Shown piece after piece: positions 16,246 to 25,304 of a stretch of 64,000 nt of DNA. Where the stretch lies: NCBI RefSeq assembly GCF_003228315.1, contig NZ_CP029693.1, positions 1,426,001 to 1,490,000 on the forward strand, given 5' to 3'. The DNA comes from Pseudomonas putida (lineage in GTDB: Bacteria > Pseudomonadota > Gammaproteobacteria > Pseudomonadales > Pseudomonadaceae). The notes under the pieces are model-generated. The model did not search any database. It was not told the origin of the DNA and saw nothing but the letters and a program-made list of their open reading frames with translations. Numbering within the stretch: position 1 is the stretch's first letter; the number at the start of each line of letters is the position of its first letter. The position numbers were made by a program, and so were the translations under genes.

Positions 16246-17706
16246 ATGATCAAACACTGGATCAACGGCCGTGAGGTCGAAAGCAAAGATGTGTTCGTCA
16301 ACTACAACCCGGCGACCGGCGAGGCCATCGGCGAAGTGGCGAGCGGCGGTGCCGAGGAAGTTGCTCAAGCTGTAGCGGCAGCCAAGGAAGCGTTTCCAAA
16401 ATGGGCCGGCACGCCGGCCAAGGAACGTGCCCGTCTGATGCGCAAGCTGGGCGAACTGATTGAGCAAAACGTCCCACATCTGGCCGAACTGGAAACCCTC
16501 GATACCGGCTTGCCGATTCACCAGACCAAAAACGTACTGATTCCCCGCGCCTCGCATAACTTCGACTTCTTTGCCGAAGTCTGCACACGCATGGACGGGC
16601 ACAGCTACCCGGTCGATGACCAGATGCTCAACTACACCCTTTATCAACCCGTGGGTGTGTGCGGCCTGGTATCGCCCTGGAACGTGCCGTTCATGACGGC
16701 CACCTGGAAGACCGCGCCGTGCCTGGCGCTGGGCAATACCGCCGTCCTGAAAATGTCCGAGCTGTCGCCACTGACCGCCAATGAACTGGGTCGCCTGGCC
16801 GTCGAAGCCGGCATACCAAATGGTGTACTCAACGTCATTCAAGGCTATGGCGCCACCGCGGGCGATGCGCTGGTTCGACACCCCGATGTACGGGCGATTT
16901 CCTTCACTGGCGGCACTGCCACCGGCAAGAAAATCATGCAGACCGCAGGCCTGAAAAAGTACTCCATGGAGCTGGGCGGCAAGTCGCCGGTGCTGATTTT
17001 CGAAGATGCGGACCTTGAGCGAGCCCTGGACGCGGCGTTGTTCACCATCTTCTCGCTGAACGGCGAACGCTGCACCGCCGGTAGCCGGATCTTCATTCAG
17101 GAAAGCGTCTATCCGCAGTTCGTCGCCGAGTTCGCCGCTCGCGCCAAGCGCTTAATCGTCGGCGACCCGCAAGATCCGAAAACCCAGGTCGGCTCGATGA
17201 TCACCCAGGCCCATTACGACAAGGTCACCGGCTACATCAAGATCGGTATCGAGGAAGGCGCCACCCTCCTCGCTGGCGGCCTGGATCGTCCGGCCAATTT
17301 GCCTGCGCACCTCGCCAAAGGCCAGTTCATCCAGCCGACAGTGTTCGCCGATGTGAGCAACAAGATGCGCATTGCCCAGGAAGAAATCTTTGGCCCGGTG
17401 GTCTGCCTGATTCCCTTCAAGGACGAAGCCGAAGCCCTGCAACTGGCCAACGACACCGAATATGGCCTGGCGTCCTACATCTGGACCCAGGACATCGGCA
17501 AGGCGCATCGCCTCGCCTATGGCATCGAAGCCGGCATGGTGTTCATCAACAGTCAGAATGTGCGCGACTTGCGTCAGCCGTTCGGCGGTGTGAAGGGTTC
17601 CGGTACCGGGCGTGAAGGCGGCCAGTACAGCTTCGAAGTGTTCGCCGAGATCAAGAACATCTGCATCTCGATGGGCAGCCACCACATTCCACGCTGGGGC
17701 CTGTAA
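16246..17706 (+). CDS. hpaE: 5-carboxymethyl-2-hydroxymuconate semialdehyde dehydrogenase HpaE
   Basis: A 486-residue NAD-dependent aldehyde dehydrogenase that oxidises the semialdehyde formed by HpaD. Active-site elements are intact: SPWNVPFM with the oxyanion Asn (~146), MELGGKSP with Glu242, and LNGERCTAG with nucleophile Cys276. The start at MIKHWINGRE matches the family length; an in-frame TTG nine bases earlier overlaps the hpaG2 stop and is less likely. Position between hpaG2 and hpaD supports the specific assignment over other aldehyde dehydrogenases. Confidence 0.93.
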   Translation: MIKHWINGREVESKDVFVNYNPATGEAIGEVASGGAEEVAQAVAAAKEAFPKWAGTPAKERARLMRKLGELIEQNVPHLAELETLDTGLPIHQTKNVLIPRASHNFDFFAEVCTRMDGHSYPVDDQMLNYTLYQPVGVCGLVSPWNVPFMTATWKTAPCLALGNTAVLKMSELSPLTANELGRLAVEAGIPNGVLNVIQGYGATAGDALVRHPDVRAISFTGGTATGKKIMQTAGLKKYSMELGGKSPVLIFEDADLERALDAALFTIFSLNGERCTAGSRIFIQESVYPQFVAEFAARAKRLIVGDPQDPKTQVGSMITQAHYDKVTGYIKIGIEEGATLLAGGLDRPANLPAHLAKGQFIQPTVFADVSNKMRIAQEEIFGPVVCLIPFKDEAEALQLANDTEYGLASYIWTQDIGKAHRLAYGIEAGMVFINSQNVRDLRQPFGGVKGSGTGREGGQYSFEVFAEIKNICISMGSHHIPRWGL

Positions 17707-17710
17707 TTGC

Positions 17711-17751
17711 TGAAGTCGCGAAGGGTCGCGCATCGGCCTTTCGCGGCTTCA
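17711..17751. other. imperfect inverted repeat between hpaE and hpaD
   Basis: TGAAGTCGCGAA (17711-17722) pairs with TTCGCGGCTTCA (17740-17751), one G-T pair, loop of 17 bases. It has no T-run and lies inside the operon, so it may stabilise or partly attenuate the transcript. Confidence 0.5.
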
Positions 17752-17798
17752 ATTACCGCCGAGTTGAAACGCACAACAACAATTTCAGGAGAATGATC

Positions 17799-18656
17799 AT
17801 GGGCGAAGTGGTCCTGGCTGCGAAGATCTGCCACGTACCTTCGATGTACCTGTCCGAGCTTCCCGGCAAACACCATGGCTGTCGTGAAGCGGCTATTGCG
17901 GGGCACAAGGAAATCGGCCGACGCGCCCGTGAACTGGGCGCTGACACCGCAGTAGTGTTCGACGTGCACTGGCTGGTCAACAGTGCCTACCACGTCAACA
18001 GCGGTGAACACTTCAAAGGGATCTACACCAGCAACGAACTGCCGCACTTCATCAAAAACATGGAGTACGAGTACCCCGGCTGCCCTGAATTGGGTGAGCT
18101 GATCGCCGCCGAGGCCAACGCTGCCGACGTGCGTACCCTGGCCCACAACATCCCGAGCCTTGAGCTGGAATACGGCACCCTGGTGCCAATGCGCTACATG
18201 CACATGGGCGTACCGCAAGAGCAGAAATTAAATGTCGTTTCGATTGCCGCCTGGTGCGCCTGGCATCGCCTGCAAGACAGCTTCACCTTCGGTGCCGCGG
18301 TACGCCGAGCCATCGAGAAGAGTGACCGCAAAGTGTTGGTGCTGGCGTCCGGTTCGCTCTCGCACCGATTCTCCGACGACCGCAACGCCGAAGCCAATAT
18401 CCATAACTGGACGCGTGAATTCGATAAACAAGTCGATTTGCACGTGGTGGAACTCTGGCGTCAGGGCCGATGGAAAGAGTTTTGCGCCATGCTGCCGGAC
18501 TATGCCGAGCACTGCTTCGGCGAAGGCAAGATGCATGACACCGCCATGCTTTTGGGTTTGCTCGGCGGAGCTGACTACAACAAGCCTGCCGAGATCATTA
18601 CCGAGCCCTTCGGCAGTTCGGGCACCGGTCAGATCAACGCCATTTTCCCCGTTTAA
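17799..18656 (+). CDS. hpaD: 3,4-dihydroxyphenylacetate 2,3-dioxygenase HpaD
   Basis: A 285-residue class III extradiol (LigB-type) ring-cleavage dioxygenase. The metal-binding histidines are visible at CHVPSM (His12) and VVFDVHWL (His57), with acidic and His residues later (GKMHDTAML region). It opens homoprotocatechuate to 5-carboxymethyl-2-hydroxymuconate semialdehyde using Fe(II) or Mn(II). Of two nearby ATGs, the second (17799) has the AGGAGA ribosome site six bases upstream and is preferred. Confidence 0.93.
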   Translation: MGEVVLAAKICHVPSMYLSELPGKHHGCREAAIAGHKEIGRRARELGADTAVVFDVHWLVNSAYHVNSGEHFKGIYTSNELPHFIKNMEYEYPGCPELGELIAAEANAADVRTLAHNIPSLELEYGTLVPMRYMHMGVPQEQKLNVVSIAAWCAWHRLQDSFTFGAAVRRAIEKSDRKVLVLASGSLSHRFSDDRNAEANIHNWTREFDKQVDLHVVELWRQGRWKEFCAMLPDYAEHCFGEGKMHDTAMLLGLLGGADYNKPAEIITEPFGSSGTGQINAIFPV

Positions 18657-18703
18657 CCAGTCCGGCCGCACGGCATTCCCGCGCGGCCTGCAAGGAGCCG
18701 TTC

Positions 18704-19096
18704 ATGCCCCACTTCATTGCTGAGTACACCGACAACATTGAACAGCAAGCCGACTTGCCTGGCCTGTTCGAAAAAGTCCACCAAACACTGGGCGACAGCG
18801 GCGTGTTTCCGCTGGGAGGCATCCGCAGCCGAGGCGTACGCCTGGACACCTGGCGCATGGCCGACGGCAAGCATGACTACGCCTTCGTGCACATGACCTT
18901 GAAGGTTGGCCATGGCCGCGACCTGGCCACTCGCCAAAAAGTCGCGCAACAACTTTTTGAGGTGATCACCGGGCACTTCGCCGAGCTTCAGGCCCAGCGC
19001 CTGTTGGCATTGTCATTTGAAATGATCGAACTGCACGAGCAGCTCAACTTCAAGGAAAACAACGTGCACGCCTTTCTCAAGGCGCAGCCCCGTTAA
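18704..19096 (+). CDS. hpaF: 5-carboxymethyl-2-hydroxymuconate isomerase HpaF
   Basis: A 130-residue tautomerase-superfamily protein. Pro2 after the initiator Met is the expected catalytic base; EMIELHEQLNFKENNVH near the C terminus is characteristic of CHM isomerase. It converts 5-carboxymethyl-2-hydroxymuconate to its 2-oxo form before decarboxylation by HpaG. It is 47 bases after hpaD and 51 bases before hpaX. Confidence 0.92.
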   Translation: MPHFIAEYTDNIEQQADLPGLFEKVHQTLGDSGVFPLGGIRSRGVRLDTWRMADGKHDYAFVHMTLKVGHGRDLATRQKVAQQLFEVITGHFAELQAQRLLALSFEMIELHEQLNFKENNVHAFLKAQPR

Positions 19097-19147
19097 GGCA
19101 AACCACCTTTTCGTTTCAGCGGCCTCTCAGACAAAAAGTATAAAACC

Positions 19148-20452
19148 ATGAGCACAGCCAATACCGCCGACACCCTCGGCACCGTTGCACGCGATCGGAC
19201 CCACAGCACCATCACCTGGCGCCTGATGCCACTGCTGTTGATCTGCTATCTCTTCGCCCACCTCGACCGGATCAACATCGGCTTCGCCAAGATGCAGATG
19301 AGCGCTGACTTGAGTTTCAGCGACACGGTCTATGGCTTCGGCGCCGGGCTGTTCTTCGTTGCCTACGCACTGTTTGGCGTACCAAGCAACATGGCACTTG
19401 ATCGTGTTGGCCCGCGACGCTGGATTGCCATACTGATGGTGGTGTGGGGGACATTGTCCAGCAGCATGTTTTTGATCGACAGCCCCGCACAATTCTATGT
19501 CCTGCGCTTTTTGCTCGGGGTGGCCGAGGCCGGTTTCTTCCCCGGTATTCTGGTGTTCCTGAACCGCTGGTATCCCGCCGGTCGTCGAGCGCAAATCACC
19601 GCATTATTTGCAATCGCCGTTCCCATGGCCGGCGTCATCGGTGGTCCTCTTTCAGGCGGCATTCTCGAACACTTCCACGACTTTGGCGGCCTGCGCGGCT
19701 GGCAATGGATGTTCGTCATTGAAGGGTTGCCGGTCATTCTGCTAGGGCTCGTAGTCCTCAAATGCTTGCCGGACAGCTTCGAGACAGTCCGGTGGCTGAC
19801 GACGCAGCAGAAGCAGCAACTGCGCGAACAACTGAACAGGGAAGAACACCGGAAATCGATCACGTCGTTTTCGGCCATCCTCCGGAACCCGCAAGTGTGG
19901 CTTCTGGTGGCGGTGTATTTCGCGGTGATGCTGGCAGTCAACACGCTGGCGTTCTGGATGCCAACACTGATTCACGGTGCCGGCATTGGCAGCGATGGCA
20001 AGGTCGGTCTGCTCAGTGCCGTGCCTTACCTGGCCGGGTGTTTTTTCATGATTGGTTGCGGGCGCTCATCCGATCGACAGCGTGAACGCCGCTGGCACCT
20101 CTGTGTGCCATTGCTGATGGCTGCTGCCGGTATCGCCGTCGCCGGGCTCGCCCCCACGGATCCGACCCTGGTGCTGGGCGGCTTGATCGTCGCCGGCATG
20201 GGCGCCAGCGCCGCACTCCCGATGTTCTGGCAACTGCCCCCGGCTTTCCTGTCCAACAGCACGCAAGCCGCTGGCATTGCCCTGATCAGTTCCTTCGGCA
20301 GCATCGCCTCGTTCTTCGCGCCCTATCTGATCGGCTGGATGCGCGACACAACACAGAGTTCCAGCCTGGCGCTTTACGTCCTGGCACTGCTCATCGCTCT
20401 CGGTGGTTTTCTGGTGCTGCGCACTCAGGCCGCCATCGTCAATCCTCAGTAA
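19148..20452 (+). CDS. hpaX: 4-hydroxyphenylacetate MFS permease HpaX
   Basis: A 434-residue major facilitator of the anion:cation symporter (ACS) type with about 12 hydrophobic helices. The MFS signature between helices 2 and 3 is seen (NMALDRVGPRRWIA), as is YLFAHLDRINIGFAK in helix 1, typical of aromatic/tartrate-type carriers. It would import 4-hydroxyphenylacetate. Its place between hpaF and hpaH is conserved in known hpa operons and fixes the name. Confidence 0.88.
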   Translation: MSTANTADTLGTVARDRTHSTITWRLMPLLLICYLFAHLDRINIGFAKMQMSADLSFSDTVYGFGAGLFFVAYALFGVPSNMALDRVGPRRWIAILMVVWGTLSSSMFLIDSPAQFYVLRFLLGVAEAGFFPGILVFLNRWYPAGRRAQITALFAIAVPMAGVIGGPLSGGILEHFHDFGGLRGWQWMFVIEGLPVILLGLVVLKCLPDSFETVRWLTTQQKQQLREQLNREEHRKSITSFSAILRNPQVWLLVAVYFAVMLAVNTLAFWMPTLIHGAGIGSDGKVGLLSAVPYLAGCFFMIGCGRSSDRQRERRWHLCVPLLMAAAGIAVAGLAPTDPTLVLGGLIVAGMGASAALPMFWQLPPAFLSNSTQAAGIALISSFGSIASFFAPYLIGWMRDTTQSSSLALYVLALLIALGGFLVLRTQAAIVNPQ

Positions 20453-20464
20453 GAGATCATTGTC

Positions 20465-21268
20465 ATGCTTGATCAACAACTCATTCAGCAAGCCGCCGCC
20501 CGCCTCGACCAGGCCGAGCGTTCACGCGAGCAGGTCCGTCAGTTTTCTCTGGACCATCCAGAGATCACCATCGAAGACGCGTACGCCATTCAACGCGCCT
20601 GGGTGGCGCAAAAAATCAAGGATGGCCGCAAGCTGGTCGGACACAAAATTGGCCTGACTTCCAGGGCCATGCAGGTGTCGTCGAACATCACCGAACCGGA
20701 TTACGGCGCACTACTCGATGACATGTTTTTCGAAGAAGGCACCGACATTCCGTTCGAGCGTTTTATCGTCCCGCGCGTCGAGGTCGAATTGGCGTTCATT
20801 CTCGGTAAGCCCCTGAAAGGCCCGAACGTAACGGTTTTTGATGTGTTGGACGCCACCGAATGGGTGATCCCGGCGCTGGAAATCATTGATGCGCGCATTC
20901 AGCAGGTCGATCCGCATACCAAAGCGACCCGCAAGGTGTTCGACACCATCTCCGACAATGCCGCCAACGCTGGCGTGGTCATGGGTGGCCGTGCCGTACG
21001 TCCCACGGAGATCGACCTGCGCAAGGTGCCCACCGTGCTCTACCGCAACGGTGTGATCGAGGAATCCGGAGTTTCCGCAGCGGTGCTCAACCACCCGGCG
21101 AAGGGCGTGGCCTGGCTGGCGAACAAACTGGCGGCCTACGACGTCACCTTGCAGCCTGGGCAAATCATCCTCGGTGGTTCCTTCACCCGCCCTGTAGCGG
21201 CCAACCCTGGCGATACCTTCCATGTCGACTACGACATGCTGGGCTCGATTGCCTGTCGTTTCGTTTGA
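20465..21268 (+). CDS. hpaH: 2-oxo-hept-4-ene-1,7-dioate hydratase HpaH
   Basis: A 267-residue FAH-fold hydratase of the MhpD/HpaH group. Family elements include [13 protein letters not shown], the metal-binding [12 protein letters not shown] and [12 protein letters not shown], and [16 protein letters not shown]. It adds water to 2-oxohept-4-ene-1,7-dioate to give 4-hydroxy-2-oxoheptanedioate, the HpaI substrate. It is 12 bases after hpaX and 15 before hpaI. Confidence 0.93.
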   Translation: MLDQQLIQQAAARLDQAERSREQVRQFSLDHPEITIEDAYAIQRAWVAQKIKDGRKLVGHKIGLTSRAMQVSSNITEPDYGALLDDMFFEEGTDIPFERFIVPRVEVELAFILGKPLKGPNVTVFDVLDATEWVIPALEIIDARIQQVDPHTKATRKVFDTISDNAANAGVVMGGRAVRPTEIDLRKVPTVLYRNGVIEESGVSAAVLNHPAKGVAWLANKLAAYDVTLQPGQIILGGSFTRPVAANPGDTFHVDYDMLGSIACRFV

Positions 21269-21283
21269 CTGGAGGCTTGCACA

Positions 21284-22084
21284 ATGGACATGCCTATCAA
21301 CACCTTCAAGCTTCGCCTGCAAAGCGGTGAAGCGCAGATCGGCCTTTGGCTTGGTCTGGCAGATGCCTACTGCGCCGAGCTGGCCGCCAACGCCGGTTTC
21401 GATTGGCTTTTGATCGACGGCGAGCATGCGCCCAATGATCTGCGCGGAATGCTCGGCCAGCTTCAGGCCGTGGCGCCCTACCCCAGCCATCCGGTGATTC
21501 GCCCGGTCATTGGCGACACGGCACTGATCAAACAAGTGCTCGATATCGGTGTGCAAACGTTGCTGGTACCGATGGTTGAAAACGCGGACCAGGCACAGGA
21601 ATTGGTTCGAGCAATCCACTATCCACCCAACGGTGTTCGCGGTGTCGGCAGTGCACTGGCACGCGCGTCGCGCTGGAACAGCATTCCAGGCTACCTCGAC
21701 AAAGCCGATGAACAGATGTGTCTGCTCGTGCAGATCGAAAATCGCGAGGGCCTGAGCAATCTGGATGCCATTGCGGCGGTAGAAGGCGTCGATGGGGTGT
21801 TTATCGGGCCGGCGGATTTGAGTGCCTCGATGGGTTACCGCGGCAACCCGGGGCATCCTGAAGTGCAGGCTGCTATCGAGGACGCCATCTTGCGCATCCA
21901 GAAGGCCGGCAAAGCGGCCGGCATTCTCAGCGCGGACCAGAAACTGGCCAAGCGCTACATCGAACTGGGTGCGGCGTTTGTTGCAGTGGGCGTTGACACC
22001 ACCGTCTTGATGCGTGGCCTGCAAACCTTGGCTGCCACATTCAAGGAGGGTCCTGTGCCTACCAGTTCAGGAGGCGTGTACTGA
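21284..22084 (+). CDS. hpaI: 4-hydroxy-2-oxoheptanedioate aldolase HpaI
   Basis: A 266-residue class II pyruvate aldolase of the HpcH/HpaI family. The catalytic and metal-binding segments are present: IDGEHAPND (about 43-51), VQIENREGL with the metal Glu, and [14 protein letters not shown] with the metal Asp. It splits 4-hydroxy-2-oxoheptanedioate to pyruvate and succinate semialdehyde. The GGAGG site supports ATG 21284. Last gene of the operon; a succinate-semialdehyde dehydrogenase is supplied by 37524-38957. Confidence 0.93.
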   Translation: MDMPINTFKLRLQSGEAQIGLWLGLADAYCAELAANAGFDWLLIDGEHAPNDLRGMLGQLQAVAPYPSHPVIRPVIGDTALIKQVLDIGVQTLLVPMVENADQAQELVRAIHYPPNGVRGVGSALARASRWNSIPGYLDKADEQMCLLVQIENREGLSNLDAIAAVEGVDGVFIGPADLSASMGYRGNPGHPEVQAAIEDAILRIQKAGKAAGILSADQKLAKRYIELGAAFVAVGVDTTVLMRGLQTLAATFKEGPVPTSSGGVY

Positions 22085-22130
22085 CGGCATCGACCAAACC
22101 TGGAAATGCCTGTATGACAATCACCAACCA

Positions 22131-22149
22131 CCCCAGCGCATTGCTGGGG
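22131..22149. terminator. possible hairpin terminator between hpaI and hpaR copy 2
   Basis: Perfect stem CCCCAGC / GCTGGGG with a five-base loop, in the short gap between two convergent genes. There is no clear T-run, so termination is inferred from location. Confidence 0.5.
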
Positions 22150-22170
22150 ACTGGTCATTATCACTGCTGA

Positions 22171-22593
22171 CTAACGCTTGAGCGCTTTCAATTCGTTGAG
22201 CAACGTCAGCAGCGTCTGCAACTTCTCCTCGCCAAACCCCGCCTGCAACCGCTGATAGTTCGCTTCCATGCTCTGGCTCATCGAGTTGAAGCAAGCCTCG
22301 CCCTTCTCCGCCAGCCGCACCAGCACTCTGCGTTGATCCTGTTCCGCCTTGCGCCGCTCAACCATACCGGCCGCCTCCATGCGCACCAGCACACCGGTCA
22401 TGCTCGGTTTGAGGATGCAGGCCAGCTCAGCCAGGCGATTGATTTCCAGCTCATCGTGCTGACTCAGGATACGAATGACCCGCCATTGCTGCTCGGTCAA
22501 GCCGTGTTGATTCAACGAGGGACGGAAAAACCCCATCGCGGCTTCGCGCGCCTGGAGCAATGTGAGTGTCAGTGATGGGCGCGGCTTGGACAT
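22171..22593 (-). CDS. hpaR: MarR family regulator HpaR (copy 2)
   Basis: A 140-residue MarR protein clearly paralogous to copy 1 at 13038-13460: both share PRPSLTLTLLQAREAAM, EQQWR and ACILKPSMTGVL, with many differences elsewhere (for example EMVERRKAEQ-type wing). It is convergent with hpaI. A site resembling those at hpaG1 lies upstream (22619-22630). Two HpaR genes around one operon suggests either redundancy or division of labour between the hpa operon and the other amine or hydroxylase genes. Confidence 0.9.
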   Translation of the reverse strand: MSKPRPSLTLTLLQAREAAMGFFRPSLNQHGLTEQQWRVIRILSQHDELEINRLAELACILKPSMTGVLVRMEAAGMVERRKAEQDQRRVLVRLAEKGEACFNSMSQSMEANYQRLQAGFGEEKLQTLLTLLNELKALKR

Positions 22594-22618
22594 TGAATGG
22601 GTTCGAATTCGATGTTTA

Positions 22619-22630
22619 TTAATATGTGAA
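22619..22630. promoter_or_regulatory. candidate HpaR operator (upstream of hpaR copy 2)
   Basis: TTAATATGTGAA; its complement TTCACATATTAA differs by one base from the hpaG1 site TTAACATATTAA. It lies just upstream of hpaR copy 2, as expected for autoregulation. Confidence 0.5.
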
Positions 22631-22808
22631 CTATATTCCAGCGCTGCGCCGATGTCGATGCATCCGGGCCTTGGCAGCCACGATCAAAACCGGCGGCATA
22701 GAGGATCAAGACACCTACCGGTCGGAAGGCAGTTAATACACCTCAACAGGTACAGAGCTTCTTGCAAGCCCTGCAGTTGAGTTTCCCTTCACTTTTCCAG
22801 GCTGCGCC

Positions 22809-24107
22809 ATGATCAATATCGAAACGCCTACCTACTACTCGGCAACCAAAAAATACAATCTGAGTTTCCCCACGCTTGAACAGGATGTGGAAGCGGATGT
22901 CGTTGTGATTGGCGGTGGCTTCTCCGGCATAAACACCGCGTTGGAACTCGCTGAAAAAGGCATCACCAACATTGTGGTGCTCGAAGCTCGATATCTGGGG
23001 TTCGGTGGCACTGGCCGCAACGGTGGGCAGATCATGGCCGGTATCGGTCACGACCTGGAGAAGATCAAGACCCAGGTCGGCGAGCAAGGACTGCGCGAGA
23101 TCTTTGAAATCAGCGAACTGGGTGCCGGCATCATTAAGGACCGAATCGCCAAATACTCGATCGACGCAGACTTCTGCAACGGCTACGGCTACATGGGCTT
23201 CAACGCCCGCCAGGAAAAAACCCTGCGTGCCTGGGAGAAGGACTTCAAGTCGATCAATACCAAGGACGAAATCCGCTTCATGGCGGGCTCCGAGGTCAAA
23301 CAGATCATTGGCTCCGATGCCTATACCAGTGCGTTGCTGCACATGGGCGGTGGCCACGTGCATTCATTGAATCTGTTGCTGGGCGAAGCCAAGGCGCTGG
23401 TCGGGCACGGTGCGCGCATCTACGAACACAGCCCGGCGCTGGAAGTCAGCTATGGCGAGCGCATCACGGTGCGCACAGGCCGGGGCTCGGTGAAGGCTTC
23501 GAAGTTGCTGTGGGCCTGTGACAGCTTCCTCAACAAACTGGAGCCCGAGCTGCACAAGACCACGTTGAACACCTACGCCTTCCAGTTGATGACCGAACCG
23601 CTGTCGGACGAAATGATCAACCGCATCAGCCCGATACGCGGCGCCTACAGCGATATTCGCCCGGTCATCGACTACTACCGTGTCACCAATGAAAACCGTC
23701 TGCTGTTCGGTGCCGCGACGCCCTTCGTCGAGCACATCCCACAGGATCTGAAGGCGTGGAACCGCAACCTTATGCTGAAAATTTTCCCGTACCTGAAGGA
23801 CGTGAGAATCGACCTGGCATGGGGTGGCCCGATGGCCACCGGCGCCAATCTGTTTCCGCAGATCGGCACGCTCAGCGGCCGCAAAAACGCATTTTATGTT
23901 CAGGGTTACGCCGGTTTCGGCGTCACGCCGAGCCACATCATCTGCAAGATTCTGGCTGAGGGCATGAGCGAAGGCTCCTCTCGTTATGACCTGATCAGCT
24001 CGGTCAAACATGCGCAGATCATGGGCAAAGATCACCTTCGGCCGCTGCTGCTGACAGCAGGCAAGAGCCTTCATCAACTTTCGGGCTATTTCAACGGTCG
24101 CCGTTGA
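22809..24107 (+). CDS. FAD-dependent amine oxidoreductase (PuuB / gamma-glutamylputrescine oxidase-like)
   Basis: A 432-residue DAO-superfamily flavoenzyme. The ADP-binding motif VVVIGGGFSGIN is at about residues 31-42, ARYLGFGGTGRNGGQ (the RNGG flavin-contact region) at about 60-75, and a C-terminal GYAGFGVTPSH closes the FAD site. Relatives oxidise the free or glutamylated amino group of putrescine to an aldehyde. Within this island, with FeaR and a FeaB-like dehydrogenase but no copper amine oxidase, it is the best candidate for the amine-to-aldehyde step, though its substrate is inferred. A cupin gene follows by 31 bases. Confidence 0.82.
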   Translation: MINIETPTYYSATKKYNLSFPTLEQDVEADVVVIGGGFSGINTALELAEKGITNIVVLEARYLGFGGTGRNGGQIMAGIGHDLEKIKTQVGEQGLREIFEISELGAGIIKDRIAKYSIDADFCNGYGYMGFNARQEKTLRAWEKDFKSINTKDEIRFMAGSEVKQIIGSDAYTSALLHMGGGHVHSLNLLLGEAKALVGHGARIYEHSPALEVSYGERITVRTGRGSVKASKLLWACDSFLNKLEPELHKTTLNTYAFQLMTEPLSDEMINRISPIRGAYSDIRPVIDYYRVTNENRLLFGAATPFVEHIPQDLKAWNRNLMLKIFPYLKDVRIDLAWGGPMATGANLFPQIGTLSGRKNAFYVQGYAGFGVTPSHIICKILAEGMSEGSSRYDLISSVKHAQIMGKDHLRPLLLTAGKSLHQLSGYFNGRR

Positions 24108-24138
24108 TCCCGACACTTTCAATCACAGGAAAACTGCC

Positions 24139-24504
24139 ATGCCTATCACCACCCTCAAGAAAGAGATCCAACTGTCCGAGCTCGATGCCTGGGGCACTGT
24201 CGCTGACCTCGGTTCTGAAATCCTCGAAGGCGAAGTCAAAGCCTTCGGGAAAATGACGTTTGGCGCGCCGACCGATCCGGTCAGCAGTGCTTACTTCGGC
24301 ACGACCCAAGGCAAGTTCCGCATGGTTTATCCATTCGCCGAACAAGCAACCGTGGTCACTGGCGAAGTGGTTCTGACGGACGAATCCACTGGGCAGAGCA
24401 CCCGCTACGCGGCTGGCGACAGCTGGTTCGTCAACAAAGGCACCCCGGTGCTCTGGGAAGTTGTCAGCGAAAGCTTCGTGAAGCATTATTTCGCTGTCGT
24501 CTGA
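24139..24504 (+). CDS. cupin domain protein (EutQ-like)
   Basis: A 121-residue single-domain cupin. The barrel is readable as GKFRMVYPFAEQATVVTGEVVLTDE followed by the second motif YAAGDSWFVNKGTPVLWEV; the usual metal histidines are mostly replaced, as in (S)-ureidoglycine- or EutQ-type relatives. It probably binds a small metabolite or aids the adjacent FAD oxidase. It is 31 bases after the oxidase and is followed by a strong terminator, so the two form a unit. Confidence 0.8.
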   Translation: MPITTLKKEIQLSELDAWGTVADLGSEILEGEVKAFGKMTFGAPTDPVSSAYFGTTQGKFRMVYPFAEQATVVTGEVVLTDESTGQSTRYAAGDSWFVNKGTPVLWEVVSESFVKHYFAVV

Positions 24505-24513
24505 TCGATCCCC

Positions 24514-24542
24514 GCTGCCGGTTTCTGCCGGCAGCTTTTTTT
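24514..24542 (+). terminator. rho-independent terminator after the cupin gene
   Basis: Stem GCTGCCGG / CCGGCAGC, six-base loop, then seven T. It ends the oxidase-cupin unit before the LuxR regulator. Confidence 0.93.
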
Positions 24543-24559
24543 GGCGAGGGTTACTGACC

Positions 24560-25219
24560 ATGAACGCCATCCCTGCTCAGGAAGTTGCCGGCCATTGTCT
24601 GCAGGCTTTCACTCAACTCGTTCCGGCCAGTCAGGCCGCGTTTTATTGTGTCGACCGCCAACTGCAAGCCCGTGACTTTCGGTTGCACTGCATGAGCGGC
24701 GAGATGCATCGCGATTATCTGGACAACTACCGCCAGTACGACCCGCTGCAACCACGCAATTGCCTGTCGAGCGGTCTGACGGTGGTGCCCCTGGGTCTCG
24801 CCATGGCTCGACAGCCCGCACGGGACAGCCGTCGCTATCTGGACTTCCTGCAACGCTACGGCGTAGTCGATGTAGTGGAAGTTCTCGCTCATCGCGCAGG
24901 CCAGCCAAAGGCTGCGATTTCATTGCTGCGCACGGCCACGCAAGGCGCTTTCACTCCCGCTCAATTAGCCCAGCTCAATGCCTTGCAATCGTTATTGCAA
25001 ATGGCCGTCGCCAATATGCAACCGCATGAAGACTCGTTGATCGGGCTGACCCCCAAAGAACGCCAGATCGCGCTGTTGTTGCGTCAGGGTGCCAGCAACA
25101 AGCAACTGGCCCAGGAGCTGGAAGTCGGTCTGCCAACCATCAAGACTCACTTGATCAACCTGTTCCGCAAGACCGGGGTAACCAGCCGAACCGAACTGGT
25201 GGGGGCACTATTTTTATAA
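24560..25219 (+). CDS. LuxR family transcriptional regulator
   Basis: A 219-residue protein. The C-terminal ~60 residues are a LuxR/GerE helix-turn-helix (LTPKERQIALLLRQGASNKQ then LAQELEVGLPTIKTHL). The N-terminal 150 residues are a sensor without an obvious autoinducer-binding consensus. It lies just upstream of moaF and the two SDR genes and probably controls them and/or the oxidase. Signal unknown. Confidence 0.88.
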   Translation: MNAIPAQEVAGHCLQAFTQLVPASQAAFYCVDRQLQARDFRLHCMSGEMHRDYLDNYRQYDPLQPRNCLSSGLTVVPLGLAMARQPARDSRRYLDFLQRYGVVDVVEVLAHRAGQPKAAISLLRTATQGAFTPAQLAQLNALQSLLQMAVANMQPHEDSLIGLTPKERQIALLLRQGASNKQLAQELEVGLPTIKTHLINLFRKTGVTSRTELVGALFL

Positions 25220-25304
25220 GCCGGTTCAACCATCTGGTTGATAGGCGAGTCAGTTTCCGGGCGGCATGATCCAGGTTGTCAAATCACACAACCGGAGCCA
25301 TGCA

